Shown: in pieces, positions 28,401-36,081 of the stretch | How the letters are laid out: each line of letters begins with the position of its first letter | Numbering within the stretch: the first letter of the stretch is position 1 | Assembly: GCF_011765625.1 (NCBI RefSeq) | Contig: NZ_CP050314.1 | Span: forward strand, 124,001 to 188,000 | Direction: 5' to 3' | Source of the DNA: Shewanella aestuarii | GTDB taxonomy: Bacteria > Pseudomonadota > Gammaproteobacteria > Enterobacterales > Shewanellaceae | Length of the DNA: 64,000 bases | Position numbers and translations under genes: made by a program | Notes under the pieces: generated by a model | Told to the model about the DNA's origin: nothing | Databases searched by the model: none | Seen by the model: only the letters and a program-made list of their open reading frames with translations

Positions 28401-29207
28401 AGTAAAGAAGTGGGCGTCAGGTGTACGAGTTTGAGGTACGTTTGAACCCCAAGCAATAATGTAGTTTGAGTTATACCAATCAGCAGACTCAGGTACATCT
28501 GTTTGTTCACCCCATATTTGCGGTGAAGACGGGGGTAAATCACAATACCAATCATAGAAACTTAAACAGTTACCACCGATTAGCGATAGATAACGAGAAC
28601 CTGCGGCGTAGCTCACCATACTCATGGCTGGAATAGGAGAAAATCCCATAATACGGTCTGGACCGTATTCTTTAGCAGTATAAATATTCGATGCAGCAAT
28701 AATTTCATTCACTTCGTCCCATTCAGAACGAATAAAGCCGCCTAAACCGCGCTTCGTTTTATAGCTTTTAGCCTTAATTGGGTCATTAACAATTGAAGCC
28801 CATGCATCAACAGGATCGCTAAATTGAGTTTTAGCTTCACGCCAAAGTTTTAATAAGGCTTGACGTACTTTAGGGTATTTTAAGCGGTTGGCACTATAGA
28901 TGTACCAAGAGTAACTTGCCCCACGTGGACAACCTCTAGGTTCATGGTTTGGTAAGTCTGGGCGAGTTCTTGGGTAGTCAGTTTGTTGGGTTTCCCATGT
29001 CACCAAGCCATCCTTGACATAAATTTTCCAGCTACATGAACCAGTACAATTTACTCCGTGGGTTGAACGTACAATTTTATCATGTTGCCAACGACGACGA
29101 TAACCATCTTCCCACTCGCGACTTTCATCAGTAGTCACACCATGTTCATTAGAAAACGATTGTTTATTAGTCTTAAAAAAGCGCATTTTATTTAAGAAAT
29201 GGCTCAT
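25482..29207 (-). CDS. narG: Respiratory nitrate reductase alpha subunit (Mo-bisMGD)
   Basis: The 1241-aa protein shows the NarG N-terminus with HGVNCTGSCSWKIYVKDG (His and Cys ligands of the FS0 cluster), the molybdenum-site stretch YDWYCDLPPSSPQIWGEQTDVPESADWYNSNYIIAWGSN (split here as YDWYCDLPPSSP and SADWYNSN), and a C-terminus with molybdopterin-dinucleotide motifs. It reduces nitrate to nitrite facing the cytoplasm as part of membrane-bound NarGHI; there is no Tat signal. Length is typical (~1247). The first gene of narGHJI-ppiC, it diverges from narX across a 290-bp regulatory region. Confidence 0.97.
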   Translation of the reverse strand: MSHFLNKMRFFKTNKQSFSNEHGVTTDESREWEDGYRRRWQHDKIVRSTHGVNCTGSCSWKIYVKDGLVTWETQQTDYPRTRPDLPNHEPRGCPRGASYSWYIYSANRLKYPKVRQALLKLWREAKTQFSDPVDAWASIVNDPIKAKSYKTKRGLGGFIRSEWDEVNEIIAASNIYTAKEYGPDRIMGFSPIPAMSMVSYAAGSRYLSLIGGNCLSFYDWYCDLPPSSPQIWGEQTDVPESADWYNSNYIIAWGSNVPQTRTPDAHFFTEVRYKGTKTVVITSDYSECSKLSDIWLSPKQGTDAALAMAFGHVILKEFHIEKQSEYFADYVRTYTDMPMLVKLDKNDTGLVQGAFLRASDLADNLGQDNNPEWKTIAIDENTGELISPTGSIGYRWGEKGKWNIEQRNGKTGEKHKFALSLKQQADSVADVQFPYFGSKAHDLGYFQHTEHDEIQVRKVPVKNVTIKDGTSVLVASVFDLMIAHYGVDNGLGDDNTAKSYLDNVPYTPGWQQQITGVDPENVIQVAREFADNAHKTKGRSMVIVGAGLNHWYNMDMNYRGLINMLMMCGCVGQSGGGWAHYVGQEKLRPQCGWVPLAFGSDWQKPPRQMNGTSFFYNHSDQWRYEKLEMTEVLSPLADKTKWTASVLDYNTRAERMGWLPSAPQFNKNPLDLCKEAVKAGMSPKDYTVQQLTSGEMQFASLDPDNPKNYPHNMFIWRSNLLGSSGKGHEYMLRHLLGTKHGLQGKDLGESGDKKPEDVIWHDKAPEGKVDLWVTLDFRMSTTCLYSDIVLPTATWYEKDDMNTSDMHPFIHPLSKAVDPVWESRSDWDIFKGIAKTFSNLCVGHLGLEQDLVSVPLMHDTPAELAQPDGVKMWWKGECDLIPGKTAPNFMVVERDYPNTYNRFTSLGPLLESQGNGGKGINWNTEKEVAFLGELNYLHTTEGPQKGRPKIESSIDAAEVILSLAPETNGQVAVKAWAALGEFTGLDHTHLAKPKEEEKIRFRDIQAQPRKIISSPTWSGLEDEHVSYNAGYTNVHEYIPWRTVTGRQQFYQDHQWMRDFGETLVSYKPPVNLKTTQPIIGKKPNGNKELVLNWITPHQKWGIHSTYSDNLLMLTLSRGGPIVWLSEIDAKDAGIKDNDWIEVFNVNGAIACRAVVSQRVPQGMSMMYHAQERIVNTPGAETTGTRGGIHNSVTRAVMKPTHMIGGYAQQSYGFNYYGTVGCNRDEFVIVRKMDNVDWLDAE

Positions 29208-29290
29208 GTATTCATCTCCTCACCGACTTTGTAGCGGGCCTGTTACTCTTTACTTATGCCAAAACAAGTTTTTTTATTATGCTTAGCGAT

Positions 29291-29339
29291 AGACTGTAAT
29301 ATATGATTAGAAAACAGACTTTAACTTGACGCAGATCAC
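29291..29339 (-). promoter_or_regulatory. Putative FNR-dependent promoter of narG
   Basis: On the minus strand a -10-like TATATT lies at 29298-29303, predicting a start near 29291. The FNR-like box TTGACGCAGATCAC (29326-29339; consensus TTGAT-N4-ATCAA) is centred 41.5 bases upstream of that start, the standard position for a class II FNR promoter. The box deviates at two positions. The start site is predicted, not measured. Confidence 0.5.
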
Positions 29340-29377
29340 GTCAAGGTGAGTAGATAATGTGATGAAAAACATGAAAA

Positions 29378-29393
29378 TACCCTCTTGTAGGTA
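29378..29393. promoter_or_regulatory. NarL 7-2-7 binding site between narG and narX
   Basis: TACCCTCTTGTAGGTA has two inverted heptamers with a 2-base gap, following the NarL/NarP pattern TACYNMT-N2-AKNRGTA with small deviations. It lies about 95 bases upstream of the predicted narG start and 100 bases upstream of narX. The same motif occurs before narK and the third transporter. Confidence 0.6.
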
Positions 29394-29496
29394 GTGAGGG
29401 AAGTAGTGTTTTTTAGCGTAAACAGTGGGGTTTGTAACCTGTTGTAGCTAACTACAAACACTGTTGCGGTGTGGTGAATTCTTTGTGGGTAATTTG

Positions 29497-31278
29497 ATGA
29501 AAAAACGTTTCCTTGGTTCAGTAATGTTTCACATTACTTTATCGCTAAGCAGTATTATTGCCATTGCAATAATGACAATGTTTGCCTCTTATTGGATTAC
29601 AGAACAAGCCGATATAGATGCTTATGCTATCAATGTTGGTGGGTCGCTCCGAATGCAAACTTACCAAATAGGTTTTTATACCAATACTGGTTTGACTGAT
29701 GAAGCTGAAAAGGCCACCTTACTATTTGAAAAGAAATTAGACTCGCCTATTTTTAGTCAGCTCAGGCAATCAACGGATGTCATTTCAGTATTGAATGACT
29801 TAAAGCTTTTCTGGTACGAAGAATTAAAACCAAACCTGTCTCAAAATAACCCACTATTAACACAACATCTTGCCACCCAAGTTTTGCTCGCAAACAAAAT
29901 GGTGACACTTTTACAAAATAACGCTGAGCATAGAATAGTACTACTTAGAACAATTCAACTTGTGGCGGTTTTTATCACCCTTATTTTAGGAGTATTAATT
30001 TTCTATTTAATGAAATTATGGATTCAAACACCTATGGCGCAACTCACTCAAGCTGCACATGCTATAGGTAAAGGAGACTTTACTCAAAGAGTTCATGTAA
30101 AAGGTGATGATGAATTAGCGTTACTTGCTGCAACATTAAATCATACTTGCGATGCTATCGCTGCAATGTATGGTCAACTTGAAAAAAGGGTACAAGAACA
30201 AACTCAAGAACTAAAAAGAAATAATAAGGCGTTGTTATTTTTATTTTCGACCGTCAGAACGATGCTAGAAAAACAAGGGCATAAGATTGATTATCAAAAG
30301 CTTCTAGATCAATTGACTGAATTAATTAATATCCAAAACATTGAATTATGCTTAATGACCGCACATGGTGAAACCCCGTATTTACATTTACATAACCAGC
30401 AAATGAAAGATCATTTGTGTGTGGCTAAAAACTGTAATATATGCTTTGGTGATGCTGTATTTACCAATATAGAAAAACCAGACAACACTCTATATCCACT
30501 GGTTTATAATAATATTAATTATGGAGTGTTAGTGGTAAGCAATGATCAAACCATGAGCACACATAGCTGGCAAAATCAGTTAGTTCAGTCGGTTGCGGAT
30601 CAAATAGCTTTATCACTTAACTTAGCTGATCAACACAATAAAGAAAGGCGTATAGCATTACTCCAAGAACGGACTGTTATTGCTAGGGAACTGCATGATT
30701 CTCTAGCACAGGCACTATCCTATTTAAAAATTCAAGTTACCCGTTTAGATTTCAGCCAGAAGAAACTCCAGTATGATCAACAACAACCCATTATTGATGA
30801 GTTACGCTTAGGTTTAGACTCTGCTTATCGTCAATTAAGGGAACTATTGACAACTTTCAGATTAAAAGTACTCGATGAAGGCTTATATCCTGCGCTAAAT
30901 AAAACGCTAGAATTACTAACTGAACAAAGTGACATGCATTTCAGTCTTAATTTTGCTATTCAACAAGTGCCCTTATCTCCTATGGAAGAAATTCATTTAC
31001 TACAAATTGCCCGTGAAGCTTGTCAGAACACGGTTCACCATAGTCAAGGAAGAAACGTTTGGATAGATGTCAAACAAACACACACCAACACAGTGGTATT
31101 AACCATTAGCGATGATGGTATTGGTATCACGAAGACAGCAAAACTTAATCATTATGGTATGGCCATTATGCAAGAACGCGCAAAACAGTTAAATGGCGAG
31201 TTAAATATAAGTGATAGATTAGGTGGCGGTACAGAGGTGATGCTGACTTTCACCCCACAAAACTCGACAGCGCAATAA
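29497..31278 (+). CDS. narX: Nitrate/nitrite sensor histidine kinase NarX
   Basis: The 593-aa protein starts at MKKRF (ATG 29497); a TTG 11 codons earlier is less likely. It has a first membrane segment (about 8-30), then the nitrate-binding P-box DAYAINVGGSLRMQTYQI, very close to that of E. coli NarX, a second segment (about 155-175), a HAMP domain, a central module with clustered Cys (CVAKNCNIC), and a HisKA_3 domain with RELHDSLAQALSYLK and GDG-type ATP-binding region (ISDDGIG). It senses nitrate in the periplasm and phosphorylates NarL. It diverges from narG and converges on narL with an IS256 between them. Confidence 0.93.
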   Translation: MKKRFLGSVMFHITLSLSSIIAIAIMTMFASYWITEQADIDAYAINVGGSLRMQTYQIGFYTNTGLTDEAEKATLLFEKKLDSPIFSQLRQSTDVISVLNDLKLFWYEELKPNLSQNNPLLTQHLATQVLLANKMVTLLQNNAEHRIVLLRTIQLVAVFITLILGVLIFYLMKLWIQTPMAQLTQAAHAIGKGDFTQRVHVKGDDELALLAATLNHTCDAIAAMYGQLEKRVQEQTQELKRNNKALLFLFSTVRTMLEKQGHKIDYQKLLDQLTELINIQNIELCLMTAHGETPYLHLHNQQMKDHLCVAKNCNICFGDAVFTNIEKPDNTLYPLVYNNINYGVLVVSNDQTMSTHSWQNQLVQSVADQIALSLNLADQHNKERRIALLQERTVIARELHDSLAQALSYLKIQVTRLDFSQKKLQYDQQQPIIDELRLGLDSAYRQLRELLTTFRLKVLDEGLYPALNKTLELLTEQSDMHFSLNFAIQQVPLSPMEEIHLLQIAREACQNTVHHSQGRNVWIDVKQTHTNTVVLTISDDGIGITKTAKLNHYGMAIMQERAKQLNGELNISDRLGGGTEVMLTFTPQNSTAQ

Positions 31279-31383
31279 TGACAATAATAATCAATTTTTT
31301 GTGATTATTTATAGCTCCAGAATTAATGAAGAAAAACAGATTACATCAGGGCCACCGCATGAGTGATTAGATTTTATACAAAC

Positions 31384-31509
31384 CGTGAAAATTTATTAAA
31401 CGAAACGCCGTGAAATCATCCATGATGGCTTAACAACCGCATCCATGCGGTTGATATTCGTTTAATAAACTTCCACTAATTGAACAAAAAGCATTCGCGA
31501 TCTACCCTG
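31384..31509 (+). repeat. Interspersed palindromic repeat, copy 2
   Basis: The 126-bp unit contains the stem CAACCGCATCCATGCGGTTG and outer arms TTTATTAAACGAA...TTCGTTTAATAAA, so it would fold into a long hairpin on either strand. Related copies lie at 16329-16420 (inverted) and, split by an IS4 element, at 36031-36081 plus 37467-37520. It begins about 100 bp after narX and could act as its terminator. Confidence 0.8.
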
Positions 31510-31546
31510 CTGATTACATCCACCAATTCGCACATGTAGATATTTT

Positions 31547-32843
31547 GAGGGCGTTCAAAATTCTGTGTCAGTGTAATTCATTAAATATCCAGTACGCTGT
31601 CTAAACGCCCTTCAAAATAAATAGCTAGTTGAGATAAACAGAGACTCCAATTGTGAATTGGCATTGTCCATTTCTCTGACGCATTTAATATGCCCGCGTA
31701 CAGTAGTTTCAGCAAGCTATTTTCATTAGGAAACGCCCCTTTAGTTTTGGTTAATTTTCTAAACTGACGATGTACAGCCTCCACGGCATTGGTGGTATAA
31801 ATCACCTTTCGAATGTGTTCTGGGTACTTAAAGTAATGCGATAAGTTATGCCACTTCCTACGCCAGGAGTTAATGACTAATGGGTAAGCATCACCCCATT
31901 TGGTCTCTAGTTCATCGAGCGCTAGCTCAGCTGCTTCCTTTGTCGATGCTCGATATACTGGCTTCAAATCTGCCATAAATTCCTTCTGGTTCTTAGAGGC
32001 GATATATTTCATCGAGTTACGAATTTGGTGGATCACACACAGCTGAGTTTCTGTCTCTGGGAAAATAGTCGCGATGGCCTCAGGAAATCCAGTTAGACCA
32101 TCAACGCAGGCGATGAGGATGTCTTTTACGCCACGGTTATTAAGATCCGTCTGCACTGAAAGCCAATAATTAGCCCCTTCATTCTCTGATAGGTGTAGCC
32201 CTAAAATTTCTTTTTTACCCTGCATATTAAGTGCAAGCAAGGTATAAACAGCCTTGCTGACGTAGCGGCCATCCTCTTTAACTTTATAGTGAATCGCATC
32301 AAGCCAGACGATTGGATAGTGGCTATCTAAAGGCCTTTGCAGCCATGCTTTTAGCTCTGGGATAAGTTTATCGGTAATTGCGCTGACAGTGCCTGTGGCG
32401 ACATTCATACCGTACATATCTTCAATGTGCTTATGGATATCACGATAACTCATGCCCATGCTGAACATTGAAAGTATCTTTTGATCGATTTCATCTGAAA
32501 GTGTTGTTTGATTCTTTTTAACAAGTTGAGGCTCAAAGCTACCGTTACGATCTCGTGGTGTATTAAGCTCAAAGCTACCAACGGATGACTTTATGGTTTT
32601 ACTACTAGCGCCGTTCTTACGATTGGGCTGTTGGTCATTATCAAGATTCTGTTCAATTTCAGCTTGGAGTGCCGCTTCTGTTAGTTGCTTGATGAGTGAT
32701 GTAAGGACACCATCTTTACCGTTTAGGTTTTTACCTGCTTGAAGCTCTTTAACTGCATCGTTAAAGTTAAATTTATTGTTTGTCATGTGTCATTCCTGTT
32801 TTAGTAAACTCTACTGAAATGACACAGATTTTTGAACACTACC
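31547..32843 (-). mobile_element. IS256-family insertion sequence
   Basis: The 8-bp word GATATTTT at 31539-31546 recurs at 32844-32851 as a target duplication, fixing the ends and a length of 1297 bp. The ends are inverted and share GTTCAAAA then TCTGTGTCA. It lies between narX and narL without damaging either. Confidence 0.9.
31581..32786 (-). CDS. IS256-family transposase
   Basis: An intact 401-aa mutator-type transposase. Catalytic Asp regions WLDAIHYKVK and ACVDGLTGFPEAI are visible, followed by the CVIHQIRNSMKYI block and the final Glu in TTNAVEAVHRQFRK. Length is typical for the family. With intact ends and target duplication the element is probably functional. Confidence 0.93.
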   Translation of the reverse strand: MTNNKFNFNDAVKELQAGKNLNGKDGVLTSLIKQLTEAALQAEIEQNLDNDQQPNRKNGASSKTIKSSVGSFELNTPRDRNGSFEPQLVKKNQTTLSDEIDQKILSMFSMGMSYRDIHKHIEDMYGMNVATGTVSAITDKLIPELKAWLQRPLDSHYPIVWLDAIHYKVKEDGRYVSKAVYTLLALNMQGKKEILGLHLSENEGANYWLSVQTDLNNRGVKDILIACVDGLTGFPEAIATIFPETETQLCVIHQIRNSMKYIASKNQKEFMADLKPVYRASTKEAAELALDELETKWGDAYPLVINSWRRKWHNLSHYFKYPEHIRKVIYTTNAVEAVHRQFRKLTKTKGAFPNENSLLKLLYAGILNASEKWTMPIHNWSLCLSQLAIYFEGRLDSVLDI

Positions 32844-32905
32844 GATATTTTTTCTTCATTATTTCAATCACATACCCATTGAAAGAGCAATTTTTTAAAG
32901 CGTGA

Positions 32906-33562
32906 TTATGATTTGTTGTTTTGTTGGCTTAACATCCAAACTGCAGCTTCAACACGAGAACGCATACCGAGCTTCTTTAGTAAATGCTTAACATGAACTT
33001 TTACTGTGCCATCGGTAATATCCAGCTCTCTAGCAATTAGTTTATTAGTCAATCCTTTCGCTATTTGCTTTAATATTTCAAACTCTCGACTGGTCAATGA
33101 GTTTAATAAAATAGCCCTTTGCGATACGTCAGGTTTACGTATTGCCTTAGCTAAAATCGCTGCGAGTTTATCTGAAATCACCATTTTCCCTGTCACTGCT
33201 TGTTTGATTTTTTCTAATATCAAGACAGGATCCATATCTTTCAATAAATAACCATCAGCACCAAAACTAATTGCTTGAATCACGTCTTCATCATTGTCGG
33301 AAACTGTTAACATAATAATTCGAGAAGTCACGCCTTCAGAACGCATAACTCGTAAGGTTTCAAGCCCATCTATACCTTGCATATTTAAATCTAAAATAAT
33401 CAAGTCAGGATCTAACTTTATCGCTAGTTCAATACCATAAGTGCCATTGTCAGCCTCCGCCACGACTTCAAGATCACTTTCTAATGCAATCAATTGTGTT
33501 AATCCTTTACGTAATAAAGGATGATCATCAATTAATAAAATTGTGGCAATATTATTGTTCAT
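32906..33562 (-). CDS. narL: Nitrate response regulator NarL
   Basis: The 218-aa protein has a receiver domain (DDHPLLRKGL, phospho-Asp in PDLIILDLNM, Thr in MLTVSD, Lys in LLKDMDP) and a LuxR-type HTH (LTSREFEILKQIAKGLTNKLIARELDITDGTVKVHV). This is the NarL/NarP layout, and pairing with NarX supports nitrate-dependent control of the nar genes through the 7-2-7 boxes found in this window. It converges with narX rather than following it, unlike the E. coli narXL operon. Confidence 0.92.
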   Translation of the reverse strand: MNNNIATILLIDDHPLLRKGLTQLIALESDLEVVAEADNGTYGIELAIKLDPDLIILDLNMQGIDGLETLRVMRSEGVTSRIIMLTVSDNDEDVIQAISFGADGYLLKDMDPVLILEKIKQAVTGKMVISDKLAAILAKAIRKPDVSQRAILLNSLTSREFEILKQIAKGLTNKLIARELDITDGTVKVHVKHLLKKLGMRSRVEAAVWMLSQQNNKS

Positions 33563-33748
33563 TTTTTAGCCCTATTATTTATACAAGTAAACCCAGAATC
33601 ATTGTAGGTAACATTTGTAAGGCAAAAGTTGATTTACATCATGAATATGTAAAAACGCTTGCTAGGTCACATTATTAAAAAGTACTTATGAAGAATAAAT
33701 ATAATTAGAAAAATACAACTTAAATAACAACAACATAGAAAAAAAGAA

Positions 33749-33764
33749 TACTCACTCATAGGTA
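33749..33764. promoter_or_regulatory. NarL 7-2-7 binding site upstream of narK
   Basis: TACTCACTCATAGGTA: the right heptamer ATAGGTA fits AKNRGTA exactly and the left one differs from TACYNMT at the last base only. It is about 100 bases upstream of narK. A separate inverted repeat, GTTTCA-ATG-TGAAAC, lies just downstream near 33814-33828. Confidence 0.62.
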
Positions 33765-33861
33765 GTCACTCCCGCAATCTAGCAGCTCAAAATTACCTAC
33801 GATTGTGCATTGTTTCAATGTGAAACTCTCACCATAGTTATGTTAAATTTCATACAACTGG

Positions 33862-35484
33862 ATGAGTATAATGGCAGATCTAAAAAAATGGGAACCAGAA
33901 AACGAGCAGTTCTGGGAAACCACTGGTAAATCAATTGCTCGACGAAATTTGTGGATTTCAATACCCAGCTTATTATGTGGCTTTGCGGTCTGGCTTTATT
34001 GGGGTATTTTAACGGTTCAGATGATGAACGCAGGATTTAGCTTCTCCTCCGACGAACTCTTTACTTTAACCGCCATAGCTGGGTTATCAGGTGCAACACT
34101 ACGTATCCCGAGTAGTTTTTTCATACGTTTCTGTGGCGGCAGAAATACCATTTTTTTTACGACTTCATTGTTACTTATCCCTGCCTTTTTTACAGGAGTT
34201 GCATTACAGAACCCTGATACCCCTCTTTGGCAATATCAACTACTAGCACTACTATCTGGTTTTGGAGGAGGCAACTTTGCGTCATCAATGTCTAATATCA
34301 GTTTTTTCTTCCCTAAAAAACAACAAGGTCTCGCTCTAGGATTGAATGCCGGTTTGGGTAATTTTGGCGTAACAACAATGCAAATACTTATCCCTTTATT
34401 CATGACTTACAGTGTTTTTGGTGCTTTTGGTGGTGACCCAGTCACTTTAGTCAGCCCATCAGGAAGCTTGATTGGTAAAGTACCGGCAGGCTCTCATACC
34501 TGGATCCAGAATGGTGGCTATTTATGGTTACTCATATTGGTCCCTTTATTCTTTGCAACTTGGTTCGGCATGAATAATATAAGAACAAAAGAAGTGTCAC
34601 CTGATGTTGGGTCGCCACTTAGCGCTATCGCTATGATTAGTGTGATGTTAAGCATCGGTTTAATCATTGCAGCAGCAGGGTTATGGCTAATATTACCTGA
34701 ATCTGCAAACGGCTCCGGCTGGGGAGTTCCAAAGGAACTCGTTTTGGTATTAGTTGTCACAACGACCGTATTTTGCTTAAAAATGCTTCCAGGAGCCATT
34801 GGGGATAGTTTATCTAAACAATATCAGATATTTAACAATAAACACACTTGGGTGATGAGCGTTATTTACACCATGACATTTGGCTCATTCATTGGCTTCT
34901 CTGCTGCATTCCCATTAGCGATTAAAGTGATTTTTGGTTTCCAACATGTGATGGTTGACGGACAAATGACCCATGAGATGGTAAACCCTAATGGACCCAG
35001 CGCATTAATGTACGCTTGGCTTGCTCCATTTATTGGCGCATTAATTCGTCCTGTGGGTGGCTGGATTGCCGACAAGTTCGGAGGCGCCTTAGTCACACAG
35101 TTATGTTCAGCTACGATGGTGGTTTCAAGTTTCGGTGCGGCATATTTCATGAAACAGGCATACAATTCAGCCACACCTGAAGAGTTTTTTATGCCATTCT
35201 TCATCACCTTTTTAGTTTTATTCGCTGCAACGGGTATTGGCAACGGCTCAACATTTAGAACTATTGCAATGGTGTTTCCAAAAGAACAAGCAGGACCTGT
35301 TTTGGGCTGGACTTCGGCTATTGCCGCTTATGGAGCATTTTACATTCCAATGGTATTTGGTCAGCAAATAAAGTCAGGGACTCCTGATGTCGCACTAATT
35401 GGCTTTGCTATATTCTATGCTGTTTGCTTACTTGTTAATTGGTGGTTTTATCTACGCAAAGATGGTGAGTTCTATAATCCATAA
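33862..35484 (+). CDS. narK: Nitrate/nitrite transporter NarK (540 aa)
   Basis: A 12-segment MFS protein with the nitrate-porter motifs GLNAGLGNFGVTTMQ and GIGNGSTFRTIAMVFP and the early RRNLWISIPSLLCGFAVWLYWG, as in E. coli NarK. It imports nitrate and/or exports nitrite to supply NarGHI. Two starts are possible: ATG 33862 or ATG 33871, the latter with GGATGAG four bases upstream. It diverges from narL and has a NarL box in front, so nitrate induction is likely. Confidence 0.93.
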   Translation: MSIMADLKKWEPENEQFWETTGKSIARRNLWISIPSLLCGFAVWLYWGILTVQMMNAGFSFSSDELFTLTAIAGLSGATLRIPSSFFIRFCGGRNTIFFTTSLLLIPAFFTGVALQNPDTPLWQYQLLALLSGFGGGNFASSMSNISFFFPKKQQGLALGLNAGLGNFGVTTMQILIPLFMTYSVFGAFGGDPVTLVSPSGSLIGKVPAGSHTWIQNGGYLWLLILVPLFFATWFGMNNIRTKEVSPDVGSPLSAIAMISVMLSIGLIIAAAGLWLILPESANGSGWGVPKELVLVLVVTTTVFCLKMLPGAIGDSLSKQYQIFNNKHTWVMSVIYTMTFGSFIGFSAAFPLAIKVIFGFQHVMVDGQMTHEMVNPNGPSALMYAWLAPFIGALIRPVGGWIADKFGGALVTQLCSATMVVSSFGAAYFMKQAYNSATPEEFFMPFFITFLVLFAATGIGNGSTFRTIAMVFPKEQAGPVLGWTSAIAAYGAFYIPMVFGQQIKSGTPDVALIGFAIFYAVCLLVNWWFYLRKDGEFYNP

Positions 35485-35498
35485 AATATGATTACCCA

Positions 35499-35523
35499 CA
35501 GGCTTATTAAAACAATAAGCCTG
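35499..35523. terminator. Hairpin after narK
   Basis: Perfect arms CAGGCTTATT (35499-35508) and AATAAGCCTG (35514-35523) with loop AAAAC lie 15 bases after the narK stop. There is no T tract, so it may only attenuate transcription into the next gene. Confidence 0.5.
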
Positions 35524-35567
35524 AACCTGTACCTATTCCTAAAATCGATGACATTAAGAGTAATATT

Positions 35568-35939
35568 ATGAGCGCATTAAAAGAGTTAATTTCGATGGCA
35601 AACTATCAAGGTGAGTCAGTAAAATTATTATTTCTATTTGCTAAAGCTGAATATGCACAATCTGATAATGGCGAAAATAAAGGCCATATGATACCTCTCA
35701 TGTGTGTAGATAAATATCCAAAAGATCTTTCTGATTTTGCCGGTTTATGTGATGAAGCTGATAATATAAACTCTGAGTGGGAATTTATTTTTGTTACCAG
35801 CATGCTGGCTGACGTGGACCAAGAAGCGCTAGATAATGGCTTAAAGCGCATGGCAAGTGATATTGAAAATGGTGAAAATACTGCGATGTATGTTGTCTTA
35901 GACAGACAAGAAAATGTCATTGAAATGATGCGCAGTTAA
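35568..35939 (+). CDS. Small conserved protein of unknown function (123 aa)
   Basis: A small acidic soluble protein with LLFLFAKAEY, HMIPLMCVDKYPKDLSDFAGLCDEAD and EFIFVTSM. I recall this pattern from a family of ~130-aa bacterial proteins often mislabelled 'ribonucleotide reductase subunit alpha'; there is no reductase motif here. It starts 84 bp after narK on the same strand, so it may be expressed with it. No catalytic residues are evident, and its function is unknown. Confidence 0.65.
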   Translation: MSALKELISMANYQGESVKLLFLFAKAEYAQSDNGENKGHMIPLMCVDKYPKDLSDFAGLCDEADNINSEWEFIFVTSMLADVDQEALDNGLKRMASDIENGENTAMYVVLDRQENVIEMMRS

Positions 35940-36030
35940 CCTGCCGATTTTATCATTATCACCCGAGAGCTAGTTTTGCTGAGCATCGCTAGCCTTAGAG
36001 CTACCGCAAAAGTGGTTGTATTTTTGTACA

Positions 36031-36081
36031 AGCAGTGAAATGTATTAAACGAAACGTCGTGAAATTATCCATGATGACCCT
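36031..36081 (+). repeat. Interspersed palindromic repeat, copy 3 (left half)
   Basis: The sequence ATTAAACGAAACGTCGTGAA and onward matches the left part of the repeat at 31384-31509. The right part continues at 37467-37520 (ACCGCGCTCATGCGGTTGAT then TTCGTTTAAT). The IS4-family element 36082-37456 is inserted between the halves. Confidence 0.75.

Noticed and set aside
33563..33861. FNR box upstream of narK
   Set aside because: Only a GTTTCA-ATG-TGAAAC palindrome is present, which does not fit TTGAT-N4-ATCAA.
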